Positions 42,213 through 51,449 are shown, numbered from the stretch's first letter. The stretch is 64,000 bases of DNA from Spirochaetales bacterium Spiro_02 (GCA_001604275.1 LVBD01000008.1:1-64000); one strand, 5' to 3'. Notes: generated by a model from the sequence alone, not told the origin. A program made the numbers and translations.

Positions 42213-43373
42213 CTAGAGAGTTTCTTTCAACTCCTCGATTCGTTCCTTCGCTACTCCCGGTACGGAGCTATGGGCTACCCGTTCGCTCAGAGGGATGATG
42301 TTCTCAGACAAGTCTGGATCGACGGGATTGAGACGAGGTTCCTTGCGGTAGTCCACTTCCTTCTCCAGTAGCCAGGACGCGACGGCCGAATACTCGTCGC
42401 TTGCCCGTTCCAGACTGATCGCTTTCTCGCAGGCGATCAGACCCTTGCGGCGGAAGGCGTCCCGTTCCTTGCGCAATGCGGCTCGCTTGCCGTTCAGTTC
42501 CTTGCGAAGATCGTCGGAAGCATCCTTGGGAGTCTTGGCCGCTTTCAGTTCCGTCTCAATCCGTTCCAGTTCGGCCTCGATCGCGCGATGCTCCTTGATC
42601 GCCGCATCCGCTCCCGCGGCCGTCTGACGGGCGAATCGGAGCAACTCGAGCTTCGGAACGCGTTTCAGTTTCTGATACAGTTCGACTACCTGTTCCGAAG
42701 AGGCCTGCTTTGCCTCACGGTCTTCCGCTACGATCGCCTCCGCAAATTGTTGCGAGGGCTCCTCTTCGCCGATCGTCGCCGCTTCCGCCTGTTCCACCGC
42801 CTCGGCCTCTTCGACCGCAGCTATCTCTTCGTCTTCAGGCTCCGCCGACACCGCTTCAAAAGCGTCCGCCGGTTCGACGACGGCTTCCTCCGCCGATTCC
42901 TGCGCATCCTGTCGCGGCGCTTCTACCACTTGGGCCACCACGGACTCTTCCACGATCTTCATAGGAGTCTCGACCACCGTAGTCTCCATTACGATCGTTT
43001 CGGATCGCGCCGATGTTTCCTGCTTCTTGTCGGACTGATTGTCATCGCCCTGTTTCCCCTGCTTCGGTGGTGCGGACGACGGCTTCCTGTTCCTGCCGAA
43101 CAGCCACATGAAGAACCGCTTGCATGGTCCTGGTTTCTTATACTTTCCGGAAGGTGAGGATGTCCTTTGCGTCGGCTGCTCGATGATCTGTCCTTTCGTC
43201 ACCGCAGGCTTCGGAGCCGGATTCGCGGCCTCGCTCTGCTTCTTTTCCGACGCTTTCTTTCTGAGAAGCGCTTCACGTTCGGTGGAAGTCATCTGGACCC
43301 CATCGTACATGACGTAGGACGACTTGGGTTTCTCGCGACGTTTCGAGGTGAGCTTGACATACTTGTTGGACAT
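42213..43373 (-). CDS. hypothetical acidic low-complexity protein
   Basis: A 386-residue protein counted from ATG 43373 (MSNKYVKLTSKRREKPKSSY), which follows GGAGG; the frame continues to 43529 without a good start. Basic, Lys/Pro-rich residues 1-140 include a short hydrophobic FFMWLFGRNRK. Residues 140-240 are rich in Glu, Ala and Val (for example EEAEAVEQAEAATIGEEE), then a helical, probably coiled-coil part (residues 240-340). No enzyme motif. It may be a structural or nucleic-acid-associated protein; I do not recognise a family. Confidence 0.6.
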   Translation of the reverse strand: MSNKYVKLTSKRREKPKSSYVMYDGVQMTSTEREALLRKKASEKKQSEAANPAPKPAVTKGQIIEQPTQRTSSPSGKYKKPGPCKRFFMWLFGRNRKPSSAPPKQGKQGDDNQSDKKQETSARSETIVMETTVVETPMKIVEESVVAQVVEAPRQDAQESAEEAVVEPADAFEAVSAEPEDEEIAAVEEAEAVEQAEAATIGEEEPSQQFAEAIVAEDREAKQASSEQVVELYQKLKRVPKLELLRFARQTAAGADAAIKEHRAIEAELERIETELKAAKTPKDASDDLRKELNGKRAALRKERDAFRRKGLIACEKAISLERASDEYSAVASWLLEKEVDYRKEPRLNPVDPDLSENIIPLSERVAHSSVPGVAKERIEELKETL

Positions 43374-43500
43374 TGGGATCCTCCTTCCGGCGATTGTGTT
43401 TTTCGTAAGCAACAGATCCCCTGGCGGCCGTTTTTCATTGGCGTCGCTGTGTGTCCGGTTGATGCGGCGGGTGGAGAATCGGCTCACGGAGTATATCGAC

Positions 43501-43529
43501 ACTGTACAATAAGTTTCTGGAAGGTGCAA
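43501..43529 (-). promoter_or_regulatory. promoter of the acidic-protein gene
   Basis: On the minus strand TTGCAC (43529-43524), 17 bp, TACAGT (43506-43501). It implies a leader of about 120 bases before the start codon at 43373. Confidence 0.55.
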
Positions 43530-43614
43530 ACATTACTCCATGAAATAATGGAAATTCACGGCTAAAAACATGGAATTCTTTCATTTGGCGCAGGTCGGCG
43601 TCCTGTCTCCGAGG

Positions 43615-43640
43615 AAAAAATCGCCATCGGACGACTGGCG
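43615..43640 (-). terminator. terminator of MFS gene
   Basis: On the minus strand CGCCA (43640-43636) pairs with TGGCG (43626-43622), followed by A and then six T residues (43620-43615). The stem is short. Confidence 0.55.
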
Positions 43641-43674
43641 GCGCTACATGGCTTGCTGTGGACCCGGCCGGTTC

Positions 43675-44976
43675 CTACAGACCGGACCCCTCGTCCGGCA
43701 GAACGGAAGGAGAGCCCGCCGCATCCTCGCCTGTCGGATGGTACGGCGCTGCGTTCCCATGGGCTTCCGACGCCGCCAGAGACCGCTTGCCCAACAGCCA
43801 GACCCCCAGCGCCGCAAGCAGCGCTCCCGAACCGACCATGATCCACTGCACCGGAATCCGGTCCGCGAGCGGACCGTAGACCAGCATTCCCGCCGGAGCC
43901 ACCAGATTGCTGATCATGCTCCACAGCGAGAAGACCCGTCCCATGAACATTGGCTCGGTCGTTTCCTGGATCAGGACCGTGGATGCGGTGGCCATCAGCG
44001 GCATGAACAGTCCCGCGACGACCATCAGGGCGAGATAGAACGTGAAGTTTCCTGCTATCCCCATCAGACCGAACATCAGGCCGAACCACAGCGCGCCGAA
44101 GGACATCGTCACGATCTTGTTCTTCCATCCGCCCCAGATCGACACGAACGCTCCGCCGGCCAACGTCCCGATCGACCACGACAGCTCGTTGGCAGTTAGT
44201 CGCCAGACTTCGGAACCGAACGTCCGTTCCACCAGAAGCGGGGTGAGGAAGATCGCCGGAGTGAGCAGCAGGATGTACGCTCCGAAGAACTTGAGCACCG
44301 TCGAAATGACTGCGTCGCGCTTCACATACAGCATGCCTTCCTTCAGGTCGTGGAACAGTGTCAGGGATGCCTGCTTCCGCTCGTACGGCTGCACCCGCAA
44401 AAACAGCATGATCACGATCGCCAGTATGGCGGTGGTGGCGTCCACGAGCAGCGACCACGTGAACCCGAGTGCCGACAGTATCAGGCCTCCTGCGGCAGGA
44501 GCCGCCAGTGAGATGATCGACTGGAGCGTGCTGGTGATGCCGTTGAACCGCGTCAGCTGTTGCTGCGGGACCATCTGCGGGACGATCGCCTGCACGGCCG
44601 GAGACTGGATTCCCTGGCCCGCGGACCGCACCGTCAGCACCAGATAGACCAGCCACAAGGCCTCGTATCCGCTGAAAAGGAAATAGGCGAGGACCAGCGT
44701 GGCCACCGCTATGAATAGATCGGACGCTATGATCAGGACCTTGCGGTTGTACCGGTCGGCCCATACTCCTCCCAACGGGGATATGAGCACTTGCGGCAGA
44801 CAGCTGCAGAGCACGGAGATCATCATGACCTTGCCGGAGGATGTGCTGAGAGTCAGTTCCCATGTGATGGCGAAGCTGACGAGCATCGAGCCGAACATCG
44901 ATACGGTCTGGCTCGCAAGAAACAGGACGGCCGGAAGCAACCATTTCGCTTTCGGCGTTTCTCTGATGGATTTCAA
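43675..44976 (-). CDS. MFS transporter (DHA3/enterobactin-exporter-like)
   Basis: A 433-residue, twelve-helix permease. The loop 2-3 motif GGVWADRYNRK is the MFS signature; VRSAGQGIQSPAVQAIVPQMV is typical of the DHA3 branch that includes macrolide and enterobactin exporters. The C-terminal 35 residues are hydrophilic. Likely an efflux pump of unknown specificity. A leader hairpin sits at 44994-45031. Confidence 0.88.
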   Translation of the reverse strand: MKSIRETPKAKWLLPAVLFLASQTVSMFGSMLVSFAITWELTLSTSSGKVMMISVLCSCLPQVLISPLGGVWADRYNRKVLIIASDLFIAVATLVLAYFLFSGYEALWLVYLVLTVRSAGQGIQSPAVQAIVPQMVPQQQLTRFNGITSTLQSIISLAAPAAGGLILSALGFTWSLLVDATTAILAIVIMLFLRVQPYERKQASLTLFHDLKEGMLYVKRDAVISTVLKFFGAYILLLTPAIFLTPLLVERTFGSEVWRLTANELSWSIGTLAGGAFVSIWGGWKNKIVTMSFGALWFGLMFGLMGIAGNFTFYLALMVVAGLFMPLMATASTVLIQETTEPMFMGRVFSLWSMISNLVAPAGMLVYGPLADRIPVQWIMVGSGALLAALGVWLLGKRSLAASEAHGNAAPYHPTGEDAAGSPSVLPDEGSGL

Positions 44977-44993
44977 GGAAGCATCTCCTCATG

Positions 44994-45031
44994 CCGCCTG
45001 TCCGGAATGAATCGGAACGTACTACAGGCGG
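44994..45031 (-). other. 5'-UTR hairpin upstream of MFS gene
   Basis: CCGCCTGT (44994-45001) and ACAGGCGG (45024-45031) are perfect 8-bp arms with an inner CCG/CGG pair. Located 17 bp before the start codon, so it could modulate expression or be the tail of the dinB transcript. Confidence 0.4.
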
Positions 45032-45214
45032 AAACGTCGCATCCGTTGTCGCGACGCGACGACGGACAATGCCGGTCTTTGCGGCCGGCGCGGTTACGGC
45101 TGGAACAGTCGGGCTGTGACGCGACTAGAGGAAACTATAGCGCATGGTCTCTCCTTCCCGCAGGATACCGTCAGCAGAACATGGAAGAGCGTCGTTTGTC
45201 AAGATTCCCCCCCG

Positions 45215-46459
45215 TCAGGGATCTTCGACGACATCCGACGGCGACATGCCTTTCGCGCCGCCTTCGCGCTTCTGTCGCTTGCCCACCGACGGTACGTATC
45301 CGCCCATGTTCGTCGCCTTGAGGACCTCGCGGCCCTTGCTGTTGAGCTTCAGGACCACTTTTTCGATCTCCCGTTGTTTCTTGCTGATGTCTTCGAACAG
45401 TTCCTCCTGCATCGGGGCGTCGCCTTTGTACGTCTGGTACAGTCCGACACCAAGCAATCTGATCGGAATTCCCGGCTTCCACTTCGACAGGAGCAGTTCC
45501 TTCGCAAGTTCGTATACCTGTTCCGCGCTGTACAGGGGGAAGGTCGGAGTCTTCTGAACGCTGATCGTCGTAAAGTCGCTGAACCGGATCTTGACGCCCA
45601 CGGTCCTGGCCATCACCTGTTCTTCCAGCGATCTGGCGAGAATTTCATGGCTCATCTGCAGCAGGCACTGGGACAGGATATCTTCGTCGCCGATGTCGAC
45701 GGGGAACGTCTGTTCGCTGCTGATCGAATGGCTCTTCGCTTCGCCCGAGTAGATGCCCGGGTCGATGCCGCGGCACACTTTGTACAGGTATTCCCCCTGC
45801 GCCTGGCCGAAGAGCCTCCGCAGGGTGTCCAGCGAGATCTCCCGTAGTTGCGCGGTCGTGGAGACATGGTGTCTGGCAAGCGCGTCGAGGGTGCTCTTGC
45901 CGATCCCCCAGAGTTTTTTCAGGCCTATCGCATCGACGAACTCGGTCTCTCGGCCGGGCGACACCCTGCATAGTCCGTCAGGCTTGCGGTAGTCGCTGGC
46001 CAGCTTCGCGATGAATTTCGACGGGCCGATCCCCACCGATATGGTCAGTTGCGTCTCTTCCTTTACCCGGCGCTTGAGCAGCATCGCCGCATCGCGCGGC
46101 AACCCGTAGAGCCTGCGGGTGCCGGTCATGTCGAGGAACGCTTCGTCGATCGACACCTGCACGATGTCCGGACTGAACTGTTCGAATATCCCCATGATCT
46201 GGCGGCTGACCTTGTGGTATTTTGCCATGTCCCCGTGAACGACGATCGCCTGGGGGCAGAGCCGTAGTGCCTGTGTCATCGGCATGGCCGAATGCACGCC
46301 GAACTTGCGTGCTTCATAGGAGCATGTCGAGGCTACGGATCTGGGGCCCGTTCCGCCGACGATCAGGCATTTGCCCCGGTACTCGGGATGGTCCCGTTGT
46401 TCGACCGCGGCGAAGAAGGCGTCCATGTCGACATGGAAGAAGATCGGTTCCTGGTCCAT
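45215..46459 (-). CDS. dinB: DNA polymerase IV
   Basis: A 414-residue Y-family translesion polymerase. Catalytic acidic residues appear in FHVDMDAFFAAVE and VSIDEAFLDMTG; YEARKFGVHSAMPM and the GIGPSKFIAKLASDYRKPDG segment are characteristic. ATG 46459 after GAGGAACC. Ten bases downstream of ddl. No LexA-type operator was recognised; it appears to be transcribed with the cell-wall genes. Confidence 0.95.
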   Translation of the reverse strand: MDQEPIFFHVDMDAFFAAVEQRDHPEYRGKCLIVGGTGPRSVASTCSYEARKFGVHSAMPMTQALRLCPQAIVVHGDMAKYHKVSRQIMGIFEQFSPDIVQVSIDEAFLDMTGTRRLYGLPRDAAMLLKRRVKEETQLTISVGIGPSKFIAKLASDYRKPDGLCRVSPGRETEFVDAIGLKKLWGIGKSTLDALARHHVSTTAQLREISLDTLRRLFGQAQGEYLYKVCRGIDPGIYSGEAKSHSISSEQTFPVDIGDEDILSQCLLQMSHEILARSLEEQVMARTVGVKIRFSDFTTISVQKTPTFPLYSAEQVYELAKELLLSKWKPGIPIRLLGVGLYQTYKGDAPMQEELFEDISKKQREIEKVVLKLNSKGREVLKATNMGGYVPSVGKRQKREGGAKGMSPSDVVEDP

Positions 46460-46468
46460 GGGTTCCTC

Positions 46469-47707
46469 CTACAGCGTATGGTTCAGTCGCTCAAGCCGGT
46501 CGAACCTGTCGATGGCCTCCTGTATGGCAGTCCGTATCATCGTAGGCATGTCGTAGCCTTGGGAAGCTATCAGACGTGGGTAGTGGCTGGTCTTCGTCAT
46601 GCCAGGCAGCGTGTTGATCTCGTTGAGGAATATCCGCTGACCGCGCAGTTGTCCAGGTTCCGCATCGGTGTCCTTGACAACGAAGAAGTCCACCCGGGCG
46701 TAGCCGTTGGCTCCTATGGTTCTGAACGCCAAGGTAGCGTAGTCCTTGATCCGTTGCGCCGTCCTCCAGGGAATCGGGGCGGGGATGCGCATCGTGGCGG
46801 GCATGTCGGATCCGTATTTCTGTTCGTACGATAGGAAGCCGCTTTCAGTCTGTCCTGGATTGCATACCATGCCGGGGCCGCCGACCACCAGTCCTTCGTC
46901 GGGTGTCTCCAGGACCGCGCACTCGACTTCTTCCATCGGGGACACGAGCGTTTCTATCAGCACTGTGTCGCATACTGCGGCCGCGGTCGCGATCGCCTGA
47001 AGTAGTTCGCGGCCCGTGCGGTCGAACTCCGACGGGTCGTCGAGGTCCCTGACGATCGTCACACCGACCGAAGAGCCTCCCGCCTCAGGTTTCACGACCA
47101 CCGATTCGCCCAGTGTCCCTGCCACGGTCATCCGCAACAGTTCTTCCCTGGTCGCGGTATGGGGGCGGGCGGTGATGGTGCGGTCGATGAAGGATTCGAT
47201 GAAGCGGGGCAGCGTGGCGTCGTCGTTGTCGGCAAGCCATGCCATGTCTTCCCTGCGCAACATGATGGACGGTACTACGGGGATTCCGACGGCGGAAAAC
47301 AGCCGTTTGGCCATGTCCTTGTGCATGCCGACGGTGCTGCTAGGGGCATCGCAACCCACGCAGGGCAGATGGGCCAGGTCGCAGAGGCCTTGCAGGCGGC
47401 CGTCCTCCCCTTCGGTGCCGTGCGTGACCGGCAGTACGGCGTCGATCGCAAGCCGTCCGTTCGCATCCCACAGTCCGAGTCCGGGCTTGACGTACACGTC
47501 GTCGCCGTCCCTGCGCGTCACGACGCCGGGCAGGCCGTCGTGCGTGTCCGCCGGATCCTGCAGGTGCCAGGTGCCGTCCTTCGCGATGCCGACGCATGTT
47601 ACGTCGAAACCGCTTCCGATCAGTGCCTGGAATATGTTCTTCGCCGAATCGACGGATACTTCGTGTTCCGTTGAGCGGCCTCCGTACAGGAGTGCGATGC
47701 GGCTCAT
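46469..47707 (-). CDS. ddl: D-alanine--D-alanine ligase
   Basis: A 412-residue ATP-grasp enzyme making the D-Ala-D-Ala terminus of peptidoglycan. Start motif LLYGGRSTEHEVSVDSA, then VTHGTEGEDGRLQG, VVKPEAGGSSVGVT and FLNEINTLPGMT near the C-terminus. About 40 residues longer than E. coli DdlB. ATG overlaps the murE stop by four bases, so the two are coupled. Confidence 0.94.
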   Translation of the reverse strand: MSRIALLYGGRSTEHEVSVDSAKNIFQALIGSGFDVTCVGIAKDGTWHLQDPADTHDGLPGVVTRRDGDDVYVKPGLGLWDANGRLAIDAVLPVTHGTEGEDGRLQGLCDLAHLPCVGCDAPSSTVGMHKDMAKRLFSAVGIPVVPSIMLRREDMAWLADNDDATLPRFIESFIDRTITARPHTATREELLRMTVAGTLGESVVVKPEAGGSSVGVTIVRDLDDPSEFDRTGRELLQAIATAAAVCDTVLIETLVSPMEEVECAVLETPDEGLVVGGPGMVCNPGQTESGFLSYEQKYGSDMPATMRIPAPIPWRTAQRIKDYATLAFRTIGANGYARVDFFVVKDTDAEPGQLRGQRIFLNEINTLPGMTKTSHYPRLIASQGYDMPTMIRTAIQEAIDRFDRLERLNHTL

Positions 47708-49263
47708 AGCTGGCAGTTCTCCTTGCAGGCGGTCAGGCGTGCGAGCTCCTGAGCGATCGTCTGCGTTTCGTCCCAGGGCAGTTTCCGTCCGTTCTCGTAT
47801 TCGATGCTCCGTTCATGTCCTTTGCCGAGGAACAGAACGATGTCCCCTTCCCGGGCTTCGGAGAGGGCGTCGGCGATGGCCTGTCTGCGGTCGGCGATCC
47901 TATGGATCTCCCGCCTGGATGCGAGGCTGGCGGGGATGCCCGCCTCGAGGTCATCGAAGATCGCCTGCGAGGGTTCGTTGCGCGGGTCTTCGTCGGTAAG
48001 GTAGATGACCGAGCACCACGTGGCCGCCTGCCTGCCCATCGGGGCTCGTTTGCTGGTGTCGCGTTCCCCGGCGGCTCCGAATACGGCGATCAGGCGGGCG
48101 GACGGGGCCATGGCGTGCAGTTCTCCCATCAGGCGGGAGAATGCGTCGGCGGTATGGGCGAAGTCGACGATTACTGTGAATCCGAGGGTGTTCGGTATCA
48201 TGTTGAACCGTCCGGGCACCGGACGGATGTCTTCGATCGCCGGGGCGAGGGTTTCGATCGGTTCGCCGGTCAGCAGGGAGGCGGCCGTCAGCGCTTCGAT
48301 GGCGTTGCTCAGGAACACGGGGGAACCGATGGGAAAGCGATAGATCCTTCCTGGGGTTCCGCGGAGGACGAAGGAGCAGCCTTCGAGGGTCTTGTCGAGG
48401 ATGTCCGCCCTTATGGCTGTCTGCGCCTGATCTTCTTCGGAACCGATATGGCAGGTGACGACGGTAGCGTGCTCCGGCGCGGCGCCAAGGATCCGTGCGG
48501 CGTAGGGGTTGTCGTCGCAGAGGACGAGGCAACCGTCGTCGGCGATCCTGCGGGCCAGGTTGAGTTTGGCTTCGACGTAGGCGTCCAAGGTCTTGTGGAA
48601 CTCGAGGTGCTCGCTGCTGATCGTGGTATAGACGGCGCATGCGTATTCTATGCCGGCCAGCCGGTCGTACTGTTCGCTCAGCGCATGGCTGGTTGTTTCA
48701 AGGATCACGGTCTTCAGTCCGTTGCGCCGGCAGCGGTCGAGGAACGCCTGGATTTCGAATGCTTCGGGGGTGCTCTGCCGGTAGGGGCTCGGTCCGTGCG
48801 TCGATCCGTCGTCCATTGCCACAGTGCCCAGCAACCCTGCTCGGATCCCCCTGCTTTCCAGCATCTGCCACAAGAAGTCGCAGGTGCTGCTTTTCCCGTC
48901 GGTTCCGGTCACGCCGACGATGCGCATTGCTTTCGACGGATGGTCGAACCATGCTTCGGAGAACCGTGCGAACATCCGTCTGGGGTGGGAAGTGACCAGA
49001 TACTGCACGCCGTCGGTTACTGTGGCAGGTTCCGAAGGGCAGACGACCAGGCGGGCTCCGAGCTCGATGGCTTGGTCGATATAGCGTTGTCCGTCGGTAT
49101 GGATGCCGTCGAAGGCGAAGAACGCGCAGCCGTCGCGGCAGGTCCGTGAGTCGTAGGTGAGTGTGGACAGTTCGTAATCGACGCTCCCCGCCTCGATGTC
49201 GGTGGGGAGCAGCCGGTCCGCGGGGCCGGCGAGCAGGGAGCAGAGTTCCGCTAGTCGTCTCAT
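47704..49263 (-). CDS. murE: UDP-N-acetylmuramyl-tripeptide synthetase (MurE)
   Basis: A 519-residue Mur ligase adding the third stem-peptide residue. ATP loop GVTGTDGKSSTCDF, the carbamylated-lysine region YVEAKLNLA and the amino-acid specificity site TDEDPRNEPSQAI are present. The latter differs from the DNPR of diaminopimelate-adding enzymes; spirochaetes often use L-ornithine, but the residue cannot be assigned. Start ATG 49263 has no Shine-Dalgarno sequence and sits where transcription is expected to begin, suggesting a leaderless message. Confidence 0.9.
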   Translation of the reverse strand: MRRLAELCSLLAGPADRLLPTDIEAGSVDYELSTLTYDSRTCRDGCAFFAFDGIHTDGQRYIDQAIELGARLVVCPSEPATVTDGVQYLVTSHPRRMFARFSEAWFDHPSKAMRIVGVTGTDGKSSTCDFLWQMLESRGIRAGLLGTVAMDDGSTHGPSPYRQSTPEAFEIQAFLDRCRRNGLKTVILETTSHALSEQYDRLAGIEYACAVYTTISSEHLEFHKTLDAYVEAKLNLARRIADDGCLVLCDDNPYAARILGAAPEHATVVTCHIGSEEDQAQTAIRADILDKTLEGCSFVLRGTPGRIYRFPIGSPVFLSNAIEALTAASLLTGEPIETLAPAIEDIRPVPGRFNMIPNTLGFTVIVDFAHTADAFSRLMGELHAMAPSARLIAVFGAAGERDTSKRAPMGRQAATWCSVIYLTDEDPRNEPSQAIFDDLEAGIPASLASRREIHRIADRRQAIADALSEAREGDIVLFLGKGHERSIEYENGRKLPWDETQTIAQELARLTACKENCQL

Positions 49264-49269
49264 ACGTCC

Positions 49270-49298
49270 ATCGTAGCAAGATTCCGGCGACCGCGCAA
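49270..49298 (-). promoter_or_regulatory. promoter of murE-ddl-dinB
   Basis: On the minus strand TTGCGC (49298-49293), 17 bp, TACGAT (49275-49270); only six bases separate the -10 from the ATG. Confidence 0.5.
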
Positions 49299-49499
49299 TC
49301 GGGATCGTACGCGATCTCGTCATGGTCGATACCAGTCGGGGAGAGTCCCGATTCCTTTACCGGCGGATCATGTCTGCGCTTCCGGCGTCTTTTCCCGAAG
49401 GCGCGACCCTGCATTCCCCCCCCCCTTGTCGAAAAATGCCGGAATGGGATGGCGGACCTCGGCTTTTTTTGCTATGCTGAATGCGGAGTCTACTGCGAC

Positions 49500-49757
49500 A
49501 TGAGCGAGAAAAACATCACATACAGACCATCGGGGATCTGCGCGACGAGCATCTCCGTTTCCATAGATGAGAAAGGTATCGTGACGGGCGTGGAGTTCGT
49601 CAGAGGGTGCGATGGCAACCACAAGGGTCTGGCGGCCCTGTGCGTCGGACAGCCTGCATCCGAGGTCAAGGACAAGCTGGCGGGCATCACCTGCGGGCGG
49701 CGCGACACTTCCTGTCCTGACCAGCTGGCGAAGGCGATCGGGAAACTGCTGGCGTGA
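49500..49757 (+). CDS. TSCPD domain protein
   Basis: An 85-residue protein matching the small TSCPD family (TIGR03905-like): ITYRPSGICATSISVSI, VRGCDGNHKGLAALCVG, CGRRDTSCPDQLAKAI. The same domain caps the C-terminus of some ribonucleotide reductases. Conserved cysteines suggest metal or redox chemistry; function unknown. ATG 49500 with GGAG 12 bases upstream. Runs into the next gene region with a small overlap of the alternative start. Confidence 0.8.
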   Translation: MSEKNITYRPSGICATSISVSIDEKGIVTGVEFVRGCDGNHKGLAALCVGQPASEVKDKLAGITCGRRDTSCPDQLAKAIGKLLA

Positions 49758-49780
49758 ACGACTCCGCGGGGAGGGAAGGA

Positions 49781-50881
49781 ATGAAAAGACGACGGATACA
49801 GCGAACCGGAGCTCTGGTCTGCGCGATCCTGCTTTTCGCAGCGTCTTCCCCGCATGCATCGGCGTTGCCCGACGCAGGTTCGGTCCGTTCGAAGGGAATG
49901 GGGCTGGTCGGTGTGTCGCTTTCGGAGACCCATGCCTCCATGACATCCAATCCGGCGGCCCTCTACTTCCGCGGGCTGGAGAAAGATTCCAGTTTCTACG
50001 CCTCCGTCAGCTTCGGCGACGCCGTCGTTCCGGCCGCCATGCAGGCTGGGGAACCCGTGGCGCTGATGCAGCAGTCGGAATTCGGCTTCGACCTTTCCTT
50101 TTCCGGTCGGAACCTCGGTCTCACCATCCAGCTGGACAATCGTCTCTCAAACCGGACGATCGACGGAACCTCCGCCACGTATGACGCATATTACCATTCC
50201 TTGATCCAGCTGGATTTCGCATTCGGCTTCAGGAACCTCGGCATCGGCGCCTTCCTGCGCGGTGGCAACCGATCGGTACGTGAGAACATCACGATTTCTG
50301 AACAGAATCCGTTCTTCGGCTATCTGACCCAAACCTTGCTCGAACGCTACGTTCCTGTCGAGAATTCCGACTTCTTCAACATCGGGCTAGGCATCCAGCT
50401 GAACAACGACTGGGTCAGCATGGGGCTGTGCACCGAAAGCCTCGTGTCCTCCAGTGGTGCCGACACAGCGGTCCTGTCGGGCACGGGAGTGTTCGACACG
50501 CTGACCTGCGGCGTCTCCTTCAAGACCCCCACCTATACCCGCGACAACCAGCTGAGCATGCTCGTGTTCCAGTGCGCCGGCGACTTCTACCATCTCGGCG
50601 ACGACGATACCCGCGAGCTTCGCCTCGGTGCGGAACTGACTGTCCAGCTGTACCCCGACTGGTCAGTATACCTGCGTACCGGCTATGTCGAACAGAAGGC
50701 GAGTCTTGAGAAGATGTTCTCGTTTTCGGCCGCCGACGCCCTCCAGACGTTCGGCTTGGGTGCCGGCCTGGAGAACTTCAGCGTCGACCTGTTCTGCCAA
50801 ATCCCCGTGTCATGGTATCTAGGCGAAACGAGCGACGCAGACTCCGTCCTGTGGTCCCTTGCGCTGAGCTTCTCCATGTAG
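49781..50881 (+). CDS. predicted outer-membrane beta-barrel protein (FadL/OmpP1-like)
   Basis: A 366-residue protein from ATG 49781 after GGGAGGGAAGG. Signal peptide residues 1-29 (RRRIQRTG, hydrophobic, SPHASA). After it, MGLVGVSLSETHASMTSNPAALYF resembles the N-terminal NPA motif of FadL/PorV barrels. The rest alternates hydrophobic residues in short strands, ending LALSFSM with the aromatic near the C-terminus expected for BAM substrates. Specific role unknown. Confidence 0.75.
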   Translation: MKRRRIQRTGALVCAILLFAASSPHASALPDAGSVRSKGMGLVGVSLSETHASMTSNPAALYFRGLEKDSSFYASVSFGDAVVPAAMQAGEPVALMQQSEFGFDLSFSGRNLGLTIQLDNRLSNRTIDGTSATYDAYYHSLIQLDFAFGFRNLGIGAFLRGGNRSVRENITISEQNPFFGYLTQTLLERYVPVENSDFFNIGLGIQLNNDWVSMGLCTESLVSSSGADTAVLSGTGVFDTLTCGVSFKTPTYTRDNQLSMLVFQCAGDFYHLGDDDTRELRLGAELTVQLYPDWSVYLRTGYVEQKASLEKMFSFSAADALQTFGLGAGLENFSVDLFCQIPVSWYLGETSDADSVLWSLALSFSM

Positions 50882-50916
50882 CGGATCCTTCCTCGGTGCA
50901 TACTGCCGGCGACTCC

Positions 50917-50945
50917 TTGACATAGCCGATGTACGCAAGTATAGT
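50917..50945 (+). promoter_or_regulatory. strong promoter of zinc-ribbon protein gene
   Basis: TTGACA (50917-50922), 17 bp, TATAGT (50940-50945), near consensus; the start codon is 39 bp downstream. Confidence 0.75.
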
Positions 50946-50984
50946 CATACGGTAGCGTTTTATACCAAGCAAGGAGTTACACAT

Positions 50985-51152
50985 ATGGCCAAGGCACATA
51001 GAGGGACCGGAATCCGGAAGGAGAAGAATCATGGGCGCGGCGATTGCCCGGTGTGCAAGCGCACCGGAATCAAGGTGCTCTACGAAGCGGAGTTCGACGG
51101 CGAGAAGAAGAAGATCTGTAAGCAGTGCAGTGCGAAGATCAAGAACGCCTGA
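50985..51152 (+). CDS. 55-residue zinc-ribbon protein, spirochaete-type
   Basis: A small basic protein encoded between a strong promoter and a terminator, with AAGGAG at 50971-50976. It begins MAKAHRGTGIRKEKNHGRGD and has two CxxC knuckles, CPVC (residues 21-24) and CKQC (45-48), enough to bind one zinc ion. Lysine-rich and highly expressed by inference, it resembles ribosome-associated small proteins. I believe it to be conserved in spirochaetes but cannot name it. Confidence 0.75.
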   Translation: MAKAHRGTGIRKEKNHGRGDCPVCKRTGIKVLYEAEFDGEKKKICKQCSAKIKNA

Positions 51153-51171
51153 GGCGATCTGCGTTCCGTTG

Positions 51172-51201
51172 AAAAGGCTGTCCTTTCGGCAGTCTTTTTT
51201 T
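51172..51201 (+). terminator. rho-independent terminator of zinc-ribbon gene
   Basis: AAAGGCTG pairs with CAGTCTTT around TCCTTTCGG, followed by a run of T residues ending at 51201. Confidence 0.75.
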
Positions 51202-51449
51202 GTGCCCGGAGAAATGATCGGAGGGTGTTCATGCCATGAGCCCCTTCCTGGACGTCCTGTAGGACGATGGAACATCCCTCCGGAAGCCTTGATGGAAAAA
51301 ATGTAGGCGCCGTCGCGTTTCCTCCTGGTGGCGCCACGTTCAGCATTTGCATCAGGCTCTGAAAAACTCGTAGCAGATCATGATCCGCGACTTTCTCCTT
51401 GCATGCTACATGCTGTATACTGATTCCGTTGCACGTACGGAGGCTCGCG
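51202..51449. other. intergenic region with compact stem-loop and murC promoter
   Basis: CTTCC..CGTCC TGTA GGACG..GGAAG (about 51244-51285) can fold as a nested hairpin of unknown role. TATACT (51416-51421) with TTCTCC 17 bp upstream may be the murC promoter. No coding frame was supported. Confidence 0.4.

Noticed and set aside
43562-44992. Alternative minus-strand frame over the MFS gene
   Set aside because: Out of frame with a complete twelve-helix MFS transporter; Arg/Gly-rich shadow.
49415-49424. C10 homopolymer
   Set aside because: Intergenic and not placed to switch any reading frame; no sign of phase variation.
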